From: Oscillospiraceae bacterium
GTDB taxonomy: Bacteria; Bacillota; Clostridia; Monoglobales; WRAG01
Length of the DNA: 48,730 nt
NCBI GenBank assembly: GCA_009780345.1
Contig: WRAG01000017.1
Span: 1-48,730, forward strand
Reading direction: 5' to 3'
The notes under the pieces are model-generated. The model was not told the origin of the DNA and did not search any database. It saw only the letters and a list, made by a program, of their open reading frames with translations. Shown here in pieces: positions 39,699-48,434 of the stretch. Each line of letters starts with the position of its first letter. The first letter of the stretch is position 1. The position numbers and the translations under genes were made by a program.

Positions 39699-41558
39699 AT
39701 GCCTATTGAACGATATACCGAAAGCCTAACAGAGAAAGAAATGAAAATTCAAATCGGCTATAATGATTGGGGATATGTTTATCCGCAAGGCGATGTTGCT
39801 GATGCTTATGAAATAGATGAATTGTTGAAAAAAGCCGGCGGTAAACCTAAGATTTGTCCTCTTGATGATTTTAGTCAAGGCGGAAAGGGTAAAGGTAAGC
39901 CGGAGTTTATAATTACTTTCAACGATGATACCAATACTATAATTTTAGTTGAGTGTAAGAATACCGCCAAAAAGCATAGAAGTGAAAACCTTGATTGCCC
40001 GAGCGGTTTTGCCGTTGACGGAGCTTTGTATTATGCAAAATTTTTGAAAGAAGAATATAATGTAATTGCCGTTGCAATAAGCGGCACTACAACTGCAAAT
40101 ATGAAAGTTGACGCTTATCATTGGTTAAAAGGACAAGATGAATATTTGCAACTTAAAAAAGCAAGTGATATTATTTTAGAACCTAAAAATTATATCAAAC
40201 TAATAAAAGGCGAAAAACTTCAAAAGAACTATTCGCTTGATGAAATAAGAGAAACCGCTATTGAAATGCATAATTATTTACGAGAGATTAAGGTTATAGA
40301 GGGGCATAAACCCATTTTTATTGCAGGTATTCTTATTGCGCTTTCTGATGATGATTTTTGCAAGATGTATTCGGGGTTGCCATCTTTTAAGGCGGTTATG
40401 TCAAGCATACAAAATGCTATTGAAACGGTACTCTTGAATAGCAGCATAAAAAATGATAGGACGCCATACATAAAGCAAGTTTTTAGCGTATTGCAAGATA
40501 ACACTAAATTTGCAGACATTCCATTAATCAACAAAAAATCTATATATTGGTATATTAAACAACTTGAAATTAAAATCAAGCCAATGATGGATTATGCAGA
40601 TAGCACTCTTGACGCGCTTGGAGTGTTTTATCACGAATTTATTAAATATTCGGGAGGTGACGGAAGCGGATTAGGTATCGTTTTAACTCCGCAACATCTA
40701 ACTGAATTTATGTGTGATTTGGCTAACATAAGCAAAAATAGCCGTGTTGTTGATATTTGCTGTGGTAGCGGGTCTTTTATCGTCACAGCGATGAATAAAA
40801 TGTTCAAGTGTGCAAATCCCATTGAGGCTGAAAAGATTAGGCAAGAGCAGTTGTTTGGAGTTGAATTTGATGATGGGCTTTATACGCTTGCTGTTGCGAA
40901 TATGATAATCCGTTTGGATGGTTTGAATATCTATAAAGGGGATTGCTTTAATCCTAATATTGTTAAGCTGTTAAAGGAGAAAAATCTTAATGTAGGTCTA
41001 ATTAATCCGCCCTATTCGCAAACCGATAAGTGTGAATTAGAATTTGTTGAACAACTTTTATCTGTTCTAATTGTTGGCGGAACAGGAGTTGCCGTTGTGC
41101 CTATGAGTTGTGCTATTGGTACAAAATTCAAAGAAGTTAGGGAGAGGCTTTTCAAAAAACATACTCTTAAAGCGGTATTCTCAATGCCGGATGATATTTT
41201 TTATCCCACAGGAACAAATCCTTGTGTTATGGTTTGGGAGGCGCACACTCCACACGATAGTTCACAAGAGACATTTTTCGGCTATTGCAAAAATGACGGT
41301 TTTGTTAAGCGCAAAAAATTAGGTCGTATTGATGCTTATGGAAAATGGCAAAAAATTGAAAGCGAATGGCTGAAGCTATACCGCAATCGCGATATTGTTG
41401 ATGGCTTTTCGGCAAGACAAGCTATTAAGCATAGCGAAGAATGGCTTTGTGAAGCATACATGAAAACTGATTACAGCAAATTGACACAGGCAGATTTTCA
41501 AAATACGGTTAATGATTATTTGGCTTATCTTGTAAAGGTGGGTGAAGTCAATGAATAA
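39699..41558 (+). CDS. Fused nuclease-adenine methyltransferase subunit (BcgI-like type IIB/IIG)
   Basis: A 619-residue restriction-modification subunit. Residues about 60-100 contain a nuclease-like core (KPEFIITFNDDTNTIILVEC, then KN) fitting PD-(D/E)XK. The middle (about 170-310) is helical. The N6-adenine methyltransferase domain starts with LTPQHLTEFMCDLA, motif I VVDICCGSGSFIVTA and motif IV NPPYSQ. The order nuclease, helical linker and methylase with a separate specificity gene matches BcgI-type enzymes rather than classical HsdM. The ATG at 39699 has AAAGGAGC upstream. Codons are much more AT-rich than in flanking genes, which suggests transfer. Confidence 0.85.
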   Translation: MPIERYTESLTEKEMKIQIGYNDWGYVYPQGDVADAYEIDELLKKAGGKPKICPLDDFSQGGKGKGKPEFIITFNDDTNTIILVECKNTAKKHRSENLDCPSGFAVDGALYYAKFLKEEYNVIAVAISGTTTANMKVDAYHWLKGQDEYLQLKKASDIILEPKNYIKLIKGEKLQKNYSLDEIRETAIEMHNYLREIKVIEGHKPIFIAGILIALSDDDFCKMYSGLPSFKAVMSSIQNAIETVLLNSSIKNDRTPYIKQVFSVLQDNTKFADIPLINKKSIYWYIKQLEIKIKPMMDYADSTLDALGVFYHEFIKYSGGDGSGLGIVLTPQHLTEFMCDLANISKNSRVVDICCGSGSFIVTAMNKMFKCANPIEAEKIRQEQLFGVEFDDGLYTLAVANMIIRLDGLNIYKGDCFNPNIVKLLKEKNLNVGLINPPYSQTDKCELEFVEQLLSVLIVGGTGVAVVPMSCAIGTKFKEVRERLFKKHTLKAVFSMPDDIFYPTGTNPCVMVWEAHTPHDSSQETFFGYCKNDGFVKRKKLGRIDAYGKWQKIESEWLKLYRNRDIVDGFSARQAIKHSEEWLCEAYMKTDYSKLTQADFQNTVNDYLAYLVKVGEVNE

Positions 41559-42525
41559 TTTTGACTTTACGAAATGGTCGGAATTTCTGCTTAAAGATTT
41601 ATTTTTTGTAACTACATCAAAAGATGCTAATTTATTTAATAGCAATGCCGGAAGTACGCCCTATGTTTCTGCTTCGTCAGAAAACAATGGTGTTACGGCA
41701 TATGTTGATGCAGAGCCTACACAAAAACCAAATACACTTACCATAGCAAGGAATGGCTCTGTTGGTTCGACTTTCTATCAACCGCAACCATATTGTGCCT
41801 CTCCCGACGATGTGCGTATACTAACTCCAAAGTTTGAGATGAATATATATATTGGACTTTTTTTCAAGACAATTATCGAAAGAGAAAAATTCCGCTATGC
41901 ATATGGGAGAAAATTGGGAACAAAGCGCATACAAAATATGGTGATTAGACTACCCTCTACCATTGATAGTAATCCGGATTTTAAATTTATGGAAAATTAT
42001 ACAAAAAAATTAAACGTCAAGCCTATTACAACAATGCAGGCAAAAACTCAAAATTCATCGTTTGTGGTGAATGATTGGAAAGAGTTTTATCTCAATGATT
42101 TGTTTTGTTTTGAAAGAGGTAGGCGCCTGACGAAAGAAAATAGATTTGCCGGTGATATCCCTCTTATAACAGCGGGATTTCAAAATCAAGGGGTGGCAGA
42201 GTATATAAGAACAGATGTTTGTAAATTATATTCCAATAAGATAACAATAGATATGTTTGGAAATTCTTTTTATAGAGGTTATGATTTCTATTGTGATGAT
42301 AATATTTTAATTCTTATAGACAAAAATAATATTAGTTTATATGCTAAACTATTTATTGTTACTGTTATAAATGTGGATAAATATAGATACTCTTATGGAA
42401 AGCAATACAGGCAAAAAGATATATGCAATCACATTATTAAATTGCCTGTAAAATCAGATGGCTCGCCCGATTGGGCTTATATGGAGGATTATATAAAATC
42501 TTTGCCTTACGGAGATAGGATATAG
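41551..42525 (+). CDS. Restriction-modification specificity (S) subunit
   Basis: A 324-residue protein with two target-recognition repeats. The first runs from FLLKDLFFVTTSKDANLF through LGTKRIQNMVIRLP and the second from FYLNDLFCFERGRRLTKENR through YRQKDICNHIIKLP. Each recognition unit reads one half of the bipartite DNA target for the preceding methylase-nuclease. Similar internal halves (YAYGRKLGTKRI / YSYGKQYRQKDI) show the usual duplication. The ATG at 41551 overlaps the previous stop by 8 bases (ATGAATAA). Target sequence unknown. Confidence 0.88.
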   Translation: MNNFDFTKWSEFLLKDLFFVTTSKDANLFNSNAGSTPYVSASSENNGVTAYVDAEPTQKPNTLTIARNGSVGSTFYQPQPYCASPDDVRILTPKFEMNIYIGLFFKTIIEREKFRYAYGRKLGTKRIQNMVIRLPSTIDSNPDFKFMENYTKKLNVKPITTMQAKTQNSSFVVNDWKEFYLNDLFCFERGRRLTKENRFAGDIPLITAGFQNQGVAEYIRTDVCKLYSNKITIDMFGNSFYRGYDFYCDDNILILIDKNNISLYAKLFIVTVINVDKYRYSYGKQYRQKDICNHIIKLPVKSDGSPDWAYMEDYIKSLPYGDRI

Positions 42526-42637
42526 AAAAAATAATATTATACATAAGAAACGGTTGACCGAATTTAATTTCAACTATCGAAATGTTACACTAAACGAATT
42601 ACATTTGATAATATAGTAAATGATGCACAATTTTTTC

Positions 42638-42666
42638 TTGCAAAATCGCGTAATATATGGTATAAT
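42638..42666 (+). promoter_or_regulatory. Promoter of the truncated secreted protein gene
   Basis: TTGCAA (42638-42643), 17-base spacer, TATAAT (42661-42666), 32 bases before the start codon. Confidence 0.78.
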
Positions 42667-42698
42667 TTACGAAAAATGTAACGAAGGCGGTGTGTTAT

Positions 42699-43757
42699 AT
42701 GAAAAAATTACTCGCTATGTTTATTACTATTATATTTTTAACTTCAATTTTGGCAGGAACGGTGGTTGCTTCGGCGACGGGAACCGAACAGAGCTCTCCC
42801 TTGCCGCCGATTCAGATTTTTGCATTGAACCCACAAAATATGCAAATTACACATTTTTTTGGGGACAACGAAACTGCGGTAAGAGCTTTTTTTCCATACG
42901 AATATTGGGATATTGCGCTAAGTGCGTTTGAAAGTCTTTTAAATCAAGATTTGTGGAGCGGCGGTGTTTTGTTGGGAGGCGGTTTCAATGCTTTTTTTGC
43001 CGACTTAACAGGAGATGGAATATATAATATTATTTTCACCTATTGGGCAGGTTCGGGAAACATTTCGTTTGTAGTAACGGTTTTTGATATTCCCGGTCAA
43101 AGAGCTTTTTTTAAGGGCTCTGTCTTCAATGGGCCGTTTGGAAGTTTTAACCCGCACGCAAGAATATTAGACGGAGAATTTATTTCTTATCGAATTTTCG
43201 GTGCTAATAGTCGCGTTGTAGTCGGTGATTTAGTGATAGAAGATGATGAGTTACATTTTGTCGAGCGGACGGCAGGCGTGATTCCGTTATTTCGTGATAC
43301 TTGGGAGTTAAGAACAGGCACATATATTGTTCATGGCACGGTTGAAATTACCCACCGCTTACGAATCAGCGGCGATGTGACGATAATCCTTGCGGACGGC
43401 AGTCATTTGGACGCAAGTCGCGGCGGAATTCGTGTTAGCGAGGGCAATAGTCTGACTATTTACGCTCAATCTGAAGATGAGGCGACAATGGGCAGATTGA
43501 CTGCGCACGGAATCGGCGGCGCGGGAATTGGCGGGAATGACGGTGATTTTAACGGCGTTGATGGCGAAAACGCCGGGACGATTACTATAAACGGTGGAAA
43601 CATTACTGCCACCGGTAGCGGCGGCGCGCCGGGAATCGGTGGCGGCAACGGCTTCCTTGGAGGTCACGGGGGATATATTACTTTCGTCATGCACCTATAT
43701 TTATGCAAATTTGCCAAAATCCAAATCAATCATATTCAGCAGGCTTTAATAATTTGA
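42699..43757 (+). CDS. Secreted protein, probably 3'-truncated
   Basis: A 352-residue exported protein. The signal peptide is MKKLLAMFITIIFLTSILAG. A domain of about 180 residues (FGDNETAVRAFFPYEYWDIA, FFADLTGDGIYNIIFTYWA) of unknown type is followed by a Gly-rich beta region (DVTIILADGSHLDASRGGIR, ENAGTITINGGNITATGSGG, APGIGGGNGFLGGHGGYITF). Such GGN/GGxxG repeats normally continue in clostridial surface proteins. Here the frame changes abruptly to VMHLYLCKFAKIQINHIQQ and stops. This suggests that a deletion removed the C-terminal part, leaving a junction near 43685. The start at 42699 is preferred over 42690. Confidence 0.72.
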   Translation: MKKLLAMFITIIFLTSILAGTVVASATGTEQSSPLPPIQIFALNPQNMQITHFFGDNETAVRAFFPYEYWDIALSAFESLLNQDLWSGGVLLGGGFNAFFADLTGDGIYNIIFTYWAGSGNISFVVTVFDIPGQRAFFKGSVFNGPFGSFNPHARILDGEFISYRIFGANSRVVVGDLVIEDDELHFVERTAGVIPLFRDTWELRTGTYIVHGTVEITHRLRISGDVTIILADGSHLDASRGGIRVSEGNSLTIYAQSEDEATMGRLTAHGIGGAGIGGNDGDFNGVDGENAGTITINGGNITATGSGGAPGIGGGNGFLGGHGGYITFVMHLYLCKFAKIQINHIQQALII

Positions 43758-43776
43758 TCTGTTGAATTTATAAAAT

Positions 43777-43823
43777 AAAAACGCCTATCTATTAGGCGTA
43801 AAGCCAATGAAATAGGCGTTTTT
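43777..43823. terminator. Terminator between the secreted-protein gene and the tRNA genes
   Basis: AAAAACGCCTAT at 43777-43788 pairs with ATAGGCGTTTTT near 43812-43823. An internal ACGCCTA/TAGGCGT alternative hairpin overlaps the left arm. It can serve both the plus-strand gene and the minus-strand tRNA transcript. Confidence 0.78.
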
Positions 43824-43829
43824 GTTATT

Positions 43830-43914
43830 TGGTGGAGGGAAGTGGATTTGAACCACTGAAGTCGAAGACAACAGAGTTACAGTCTGCCCCCTTTGGCCAC
43901 TCGGGAACCCCTCC
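43830..43914 (-). tRNA. tRNA-Tyr (anticodon GTA)
   Basis: An 85-nt type II tRNA with long variable arm: acceptor GGAGGGG/TCCCTCC (one imperfect pair), anticodon loop CTGTAAC, variable arm between TCTGTTG and the T arm AGTGG-TTCAAAT-CCACT, discriminator A and encoded CCA. Confidence 0.93.
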
Positions 43915-43927
43915 GTTTTGTTGCCTT

Positions 43928-43965
43928 GTTAAGAATTAGCCGCCTTGCGGCGGCTAATTCTCAAC
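43928..43965 (-). other. Hairpin spacer between tRNA-Thr and tRNA-Tyr
   Basis: Arms of 17 bases (GTTAAGAATTAGCCGCC / GGCGGCTAATTCTCAAC, one mismatch) with a TTGC loop, exactly in the spacer of the tRNA pair. No T tract follows, so it is more likely a processing structure than a terminator. Confidence 0.7.
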
Positions 43966-43972
43966 AAAACTA

Positions 43973-44047
43973 TGGAGCTGGCGATCGGAATCGAACCAAC
44001 AACCTGCTGATTACAAGTCAGCTGCTCTACCGTTGAGCCACGCCAGC
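43973..44047 (-). tRNA. tRNA-Thr (anticodon TGT)
   Basis: A 75-nt cloverleaf: acceptor GCTGGCG/CGCCAGC, anticodon stem CTGA/TCAG with loop CTTGTAA, T arm TTGGTTCGATTCCGA, discriminator T and encoded CCA. Confidence 0.94.
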
Positions 44048-44103
44048 GTCGTCGCAACTCGCCATAGTTGCTCTCACAACCATGTTTTTTCGCGAACCAA
44101 ATC

Positions 44104-44132
44104 ATTATATCATAACCTTACGAGCTTGTCAA
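44104..44132 (-). promoter_or_regulatory. Promoter of the tRNA-Thr/tRNA-Tyr unit
   Basis: Minus strand TTGACA (44132-44127), 17-base spacer, TATAAT (44109-44104). Confidence 0.88.
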
Positions 44133-44172
44133 CATTTTTTATAAAAATTTTTAAAATTATCTTCAACCTTCA

Positions 44173-44736
44173 TCAAGACAGCAAAATTTTAATCCCGATT
44201 CCAATCAAAATAATGCCTCCCGCAAGCTCGGCATACTTTGCCAAATATTTTCCAAGCAATTTTCCGAAATATACGCCGGCAAACGAAATAAGAAAAGTCG
44301 TAAGCCCGACAATCCCGGCGGCAATCCAAATATCGACGCTTTTATCAATTCCAAAATGCACGCCAACCGCCAAAGCGTCTATACTCGTCGCGATTCCAAG
44401 TATAATCAGTCCCCAAAATCCCAAAGAACGTTTAACGTTATCATTTTCGGCACAATCGCCCTTGTTTCTAATCCCGGAATAAACCATTCTGCCGCCGATA
44501 ATGCTAAGTAAGCCGAACGCGATCCAATTACTGAAAGTCGTTACAAACTCTAAGTTTGCGAATAGTTCGCCCGTAAAATATCCGACCGATACCATCGCCA
44601 ATTGAAAGAAACCGAAACAAAGCGCGACGGATAACGCGAATGTGATATTGCTTTTTCGTAATCCTTGGCACGTCGCCACCGCAAATGCGTCCATAGACAG
44701 CCCAAGCGCGATTAGCATGATAGTTATGATGTCCAT
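44173..44736 (-). CDS. mntP: Manganese efflux pump MntP
   Basis: A 187-residue protein of six transmembrane helices in two homologous halves. The first has IMLIALGLSMDAFAVATCQG and the second has LGIATSIDALAVGVHFG: the paired membrane Asp residues of the MntP (DUF204) family. It exports Mn2+. The start at 44736 is chosen because AGGAAG lies 7 bases upstream; upstream in-frame ATGs at 44742 and 44766 overlap or precede that SD. The gene follows the VanW-family gene by 26 bases on the same strand. No yybP-ykoY riboswitch is visible in that small gap. Confidence 0.93.
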   Translation of the reverse strand: MDIITIMLIALGLSMDAFAVATCQGLRKSNITFALSVALCFGFFQLAMVSVGYFTGELFANLEFVTTFSNWIAFGLLSIIGGRMVYSGIRNKGDCAENDNVKRSLGFWGLIILGIATSIDALAVGVHFGIDKSVDIWIAAGIVGLTTFLISFAGVYFGKLLGKYLAKYAELAGGIILIGIGIKILLS

Positions 44737-44762
44737 TTGCATACTTCCTATAAATTTTATCG

Positions 44763-46580
44763 TCAATAAGAATACAATATCGGTTCCGGCTCGTTCGGAA
44801 CAGCAGGTTCGTTAGGCTCGGACGGGATATACACATCCGGCAAGTCATCTCCACCGACGCCGGGCTGGTTGTCCGGCTCGGTCGGAGGTAAAGTTTCGCC
44901 GTTTTCATCGTAATAAGGCGGCGATTCAACGGGAATACTCCAATCTCTGTATCTATCCACAGGGTTGATTACATATATTCTGTCCATTGGCTGATAACGG
45001 CTTACGTGCAAGAATTCTCTCGATTGCTCAACGCCCGCGACGGTCACAATTCTATACGATCTTACCGAAAAACCGCCCGATCCTGCTTGCTCGACGCGAC
45101 GCGTTCCAACAGGAATATAACTGCTATGTTGCGTCACAACTCTCGGTTGTGTCGGGCTGTGGGTGAAATTCTCGATTCGCACAACTTGATTTTCAACCGT
45201 TTGCGTTCCGACAAGCTGTATCGTAACGCTGTTAGCCGTGCTTGTCGCCACAATTTTTATGGGATAATCGGTGCTATTTAAAAACCGAAGGTCGATAACC
45301 CCGCGCGCAACCGCCGCGTCGATTCCGTGGCGGATATATCCGACAGGGAGCGAGTGATTATGCCGCTCGACCACTTCCAAATTCGCGTACAAAATCGCAG
45401 CGTAAAGGGTTGACGACGGCTGGCAAATCCCGCCGCCAAAGCCTGTTTCTATCCTGTTTCCGATAAATATATTCGCTTCACGAAACCCCGCTTGCGGCGT
45501 TCGAGGCCCAACCGTAATGTCGTAAGAAAATTCTTCGCCGGAAAGCAGTTGCGAATGATTGATATTGCTCGTCGCAAGCCGCACGTTGCTTGAACGCCCG
45601 ACGTCATTGGCGTTAAAAAATGTGGTATAACTCGAAAGCACGTCGCGGAAAAGCAAAGCGTATAAATATTCTCTTGTTCTCGTGGGGTAAATCGTGCGAA
45701 CGGTAAGTTGCGTCACGTTCGGCGCGTTGTAAAGCGCTTCTTCCAATTCGTCCCGCGCGATTACCACTTGCGGTCGTTCGGGCGCGATTATCACTTGATT
45801 GTACTCGTTTTTGGTAAAATAAGCGTCAATCGCCGCCGCGGTCAGCATGCGATAAAGTTCGTCCAAGCCAAACTCGCCCGCTGGAACGTATTCAATGTTA
45901 AGTTCAACTTCCTCGCCGGAATTAAACCCGAAAACCTGCTCGATTCTCTCTCTCGCCAAGTTTCTGTCTATAATATACCCTGGTTCGCCGCGTCTTATCG
46001 TCAAAACATTGCCGCTTATATCAAAACTCGGCATCACAGGCGCGATTTCCCGCCCGCGAGTAAGCTGCAAAATCAAACGCTCAACCGTATCGTCGTGCGC
46101 TGACACTTCAAGCGGAATATCTCTTGGGAAAAGCCGCGCGGCAACAAACTGATGTGTTCGTGAGAAAATATTTCCACCGCGTCCGACGTCGAACGCGTTT
46201 CGCACAGACTGTTCAAAGTCAATACGAATGCCCAATTCTTCGCCGTTGTAGGTTACGCTTGCATCGTCGGTGGTGATTGTAATCGCTTTCGAGTTTAACT
46301 CGTCGTCAAATAGGCGTTCAAGCTCAGCCTGCGCCTCGACCGCTGAAAGTCCGCCGATATTTATACCCGCTACCGATACGTTCGGAAAAATATTTTCATA
46401 TCCGTTAACGTAAACACCCATTCCGACAATCGCCAAAATAATCGCCGAACATAGTATTAAAACTACTATTCTTACTGTTTTTCTTCGCTTTTTCGGGTTT
46501 GTTTTGGTAACCGCAACCTCTGCCAAGTCCTTCCCCACCCTTTCCAACAAATAAGTTTGCGTCAAATTGCGTGATTTCAC
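44763..46580 (-). CDS. VanW-family cell-envelope protein
   Basis: Up to 605 residues. One transmembrane helix (VRIVVLILCSAIILAIVGMGVYV) follows a basic stretch PKKRRK. Two PG-binding-4-like repeats come next (IGGLSAVEAQAELERLF..., ILQLTRGREIAPVMPSFDIS). The VanW domain has LLSGEEFSYDITVGPRTPQ and GFGGGICQPSSTLYAAILYA, and a G5-like segment and Pro/Glu-rich C-terminus (PSEPNEPAVPNEPEP) end the protein. The family is associated with the cell wall, biochemistry uncertain. No ATG starts the frame; a GTG at 46580 lies inside a module C palindrome only 6 bases after the rho stop, and TTG or GTG codons near 46520-46555 are alternatives, so the start is uncertain. Confidence 0.85.
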   Translation of the reverse strand: MKSRNLTQTYLLERVGKDLAEVAVTKTNPKKRRKTVRIVVLILCSAIILAIVGMGVYVNGYENIFPNVSVAGINIGGLSAVEAQAELERLFDDELNSKAITITTDDASVTYNGEELGIRIDFEQSVRNAFDVGRGGNIFSRTHQFVAARLFPRDIPLEVSAHDDTVERLILQLTRGREIAPVMPSFDISGNVLTIRRGEPGYIIDRNLARERIEQVFGFNSGEEVELNIEYVPAGEFGLDELYRMLTAAAIDAYFTKNEYNQVIIAPERPQVVIARDELEEALYNAPNVTQLTVRTIYPTRTREYLYALLFRDVLSSYTTFFNANDVGRSSNVRLATSNINHSQLLSGEEFSYDITVGPRTPQAGFREANIFIGNRIETGFGGGICQPSSTLYAAILYANLEVVERHNHSLPVGYIRHGIDAAVARGVIDLRFLNSTDYPIKIVATSTANSVTIQLVGTQTVENQVVRIENFTHSPTQPRVVTQHSSYIPVGTRRVEQAGSGGFSVRSYRIVTVAGVEQSREFLHVSRYQPMDRIYVINPVDRYRDWSIPVESPPYYDENGETLPPTEPDNQPGVGGDDLPDVYIPSEPNEPAVPNEPEPILYSY

Positions 46581-46584
46581 GCAA
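46556..46584. repeat. Module C palindrome between rho and the VanW gene
   Basis: TTTGCGTCAAA followed by TTGCGTGA-TT-TCACGCAA (46567-46584). It lies two bases beyond the rho stop codon (46587-46589) and reads in frame with the VanW-family protein. Confidence 0.8.
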
Positions 46585-46586
46585 TC

Positions 46587-47924
46587 TTACTCGAAAACTT
46601 TTCCGATATTTTGTATAAATTCTTGGTTGCTTTTAGTTCTTAACATCCAATTTATGATCGTTTCGGTTGTTTCAACCGTACTATGATTCGCCAATGATTT
46701 GCGTATCATCCACATGGTTTCAAGCTCTTCCCGCGAGTATAGCAATTCTTCTTTACGTGTTCCTGATTTGGATATGTCGATCGCGGGGAATATGCGTTTT
46801 TCCTGCAATTTTCGGTCAAGATGAACTTCCATATTGCCGGTGCCTTTAAATTCTTCGAAAATCACGTCGTCCATTCGACTTCCCGTTTCGATTAACGCGG
46901 TTCCGAGGATTGTCAAGCTTCCGCCTTCCTCGATTTTACGCGCCGCGCCGAAGAATCGTTTCGGACGATAAAGCGCGCCGGGATCAAGTCCGCCTGAAAG
47001 CGTCCGCCCGGTCGGCGATATGGTTAAATTATATGCGCGGGACAGGCGCGTTATGCTGTCCAGCAAAATCACAACATCTTTTTTATGCTCGACAAGCCGC
47101 TTTGCCCGCTCTAACACGATTTCGGTAACTTTGCAGTGATTCTCCGGCTCTTGATCGAACGTGGAATATATAACGTCGCCCTTGATACTCCGTTGCATAT
47201 CGGTAACTTCCTCGGGGCGTTCGTCGATCAGAAGTACGATTAAGTTTACTTCCGGATGATTTTTCGTAATGCTGTTCGCGATGGTTTTAAGAAGCGTCGT
47301 TTTCCCCGCTTTTGGGGGCGCGACGATGATTCCGCGTTGCCCTTTTCCGATTGGCGCGATTAAGTCAATCAACCGCATTGAAAGGGAACGCGAATCGGTT
47401 TCCATGCGCAATCGCTCGTTCGGATAAATCGGCGTTAGGTCGTCGAAGGATTTTCTGCCGAATAGCGAGTCAACCGAGTCGCCGTTCACCGTTTGGATAT
47501 ACAAAAGTCCGGCGAAACGCTCGCCCTCTCTTTTCATACGCGTGTTTCCGACGATAAAATCGCCGGTTCGAAGTTTAAATCGTTGAATATGGTGCGGCGA
47601 GACGTAAACGTCATTTTCGCCGGTTTGGTAGTTATTACACCGTAAGAATCCGAATCCGTCGGGCAGAATTTCCAAAACTCCGTCCATTATTTTGGTTTCG
47701 CGTTCCGGTTGCGGCGCTGCCGTAGCTTCGGGAGTTTTAACAGGCTCAATAGATTCAATAGGTTCAACAGTTTCGACAGATACGTCAGGCTCCGCTTTAA
47801 TCGCGGCAACAATCATATCAATCAGTTCGCTTTTCTTATATTTGGTCACACTTTTAACGCCGGCAGCTTTTGCCAACGCTTGAATATCACCGATTTTTTT
47901 GCCTTGAAGTTCGCTAACTTCCAT
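46587..47924 (-). CDS. rho: Transcription termination factor Rho
   Basis: A 445-residue hexameric RNA helicase. The N-terminal helical Rho-N domain ([31 protein letters not shown]) is followed by an acidic tandem insert with repeated VEPIE/IEPV units (about residues 50-70). The RNA-binding cold-shock fold ([26 protein letters not shown]) and ATPase (Walker [14 protein letters not shown]-loop, Walker [17 protein letters not shown]) come next. All standard parts are present. AGGATGTG precedes the ATG. Cotranscription with the VanW-family gene and mntP downstream is likely. Confidence 0.97.
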   Translation of the reverse strand: MEVSELQGKKIGDIQALAKAAGVKSVTKYKKSELIDMIVAAIKAEPDVSVETVEPIESIEPVKTPEATAAPQPERETKIMDGVLEILPDGFGFLRCNNYQTGENDVYVSPHHIQRFKLRTGDFIVGNTRMKREGERFAGLLYIQTVNGDSVDSLFGRKSFDDLTPIYPNERLRMETDSRSLSMRLIDLIAPIGKGQRGIIVAPPKAGKTTLLKTIANSITKNHPEVNLIVLLIDERPEEVTDMQRSIKGDVIYSTFDQEPENHCKVTEIVLERAKRLVEHKKDVVILLDSITRLSRAYNLTISPTGRTLSGGLDPGALYRPKRFFGAARKIEEGGSLTILGTALIETGSRMDDVIFEEFKGTGNMEVHLDRKLQEKRIFPAIDISKSGTRKEELLYSREELETMWMIRKSLANHSTVETTETIINWMLRTKSNQEFIQNIGKVFE

Positions 47925-47942
47925 TTTTACACATCCTAAATT

Positions 47943-48434
47943 TTAATTGTTCCAAAATCCGAACATATTTTCCACAAAATTATTGTTATACATGAAACTT
48001 CCGATATTTGAACTTTCAATCGCGTCACGAATCGTCGCGAATTGTTCCGGCATTGCAAGGTTGATAATCGGAAGAGAGGCGAGATTGAATATCGCGAATA
48101 CGAAAAGTACAATCAGCGCGCCCTGCAAAAATCCGAAAACCCCGCCGCCAAGCGCGTTTAGTTGCTTGATAACCGGCAAGCGTGTCACAACTTTTAATGC
48201 CCGCGCGACGAACATAAGCAAAACTTTGCATAAAATAAACAACCCGAGAATTATAAGAAGATTGACAATCAAATTTCCGCCGAAAATCCTTGCGATATGC
48301 GGATACGCGAACCAAACGAGCGCGATGGAGATAATCCAAGATAGTAGGCGGATCACTGACAAAATTAATCCGCGGCGGAATCCGTTAAACGTCATAAATG
48401 CGATAAGCGCGATTATGATGATGTCGATTAGCAT
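47943..48434 (-). CDS. CvpA-family membrane protein
   Basis: A 163-residue integral membrane protein with four helices: IIIIALIAFMTFNGFRRG (ending in the typical GFRRG), SWIISIALVWFAYP, NLLIILGLFILCKVLLMFV and GFLQGALIVLFVFAIF. This matches the CvpA/colicin V production family, including the GxxFGFLQG-like motif near residue 105. The function in Firmicutes is unclear; links to envelope stress have been proposed for the family. AAGGAG precedes the ATG at 48434; the longer frame begins at a TTG within the SD. It sits 18 bases upstream of rho. Confidence 0.88.
   Translation of the reverse strand: MLIDIIIIALIAFMTFNGFRRGLILSVIRLLSWIISIALVWFAYPHIARIFGGNLIVNLLIILGLFILCKVLLMFVARALKVVTRLPVIKQLNALGGGVFGFLQGALIVLFVFAIFNLASLPIINLAMPEQFATIRDAIESSNIGSFMYNNNFVENMFGFWNN

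Noticed and set aside
44737-44762. Manganese (yybP-ykoY) riboswitch before mntP
   Set aside because: The gap to the preceding gene is only 26 bases and the leader features are absent.
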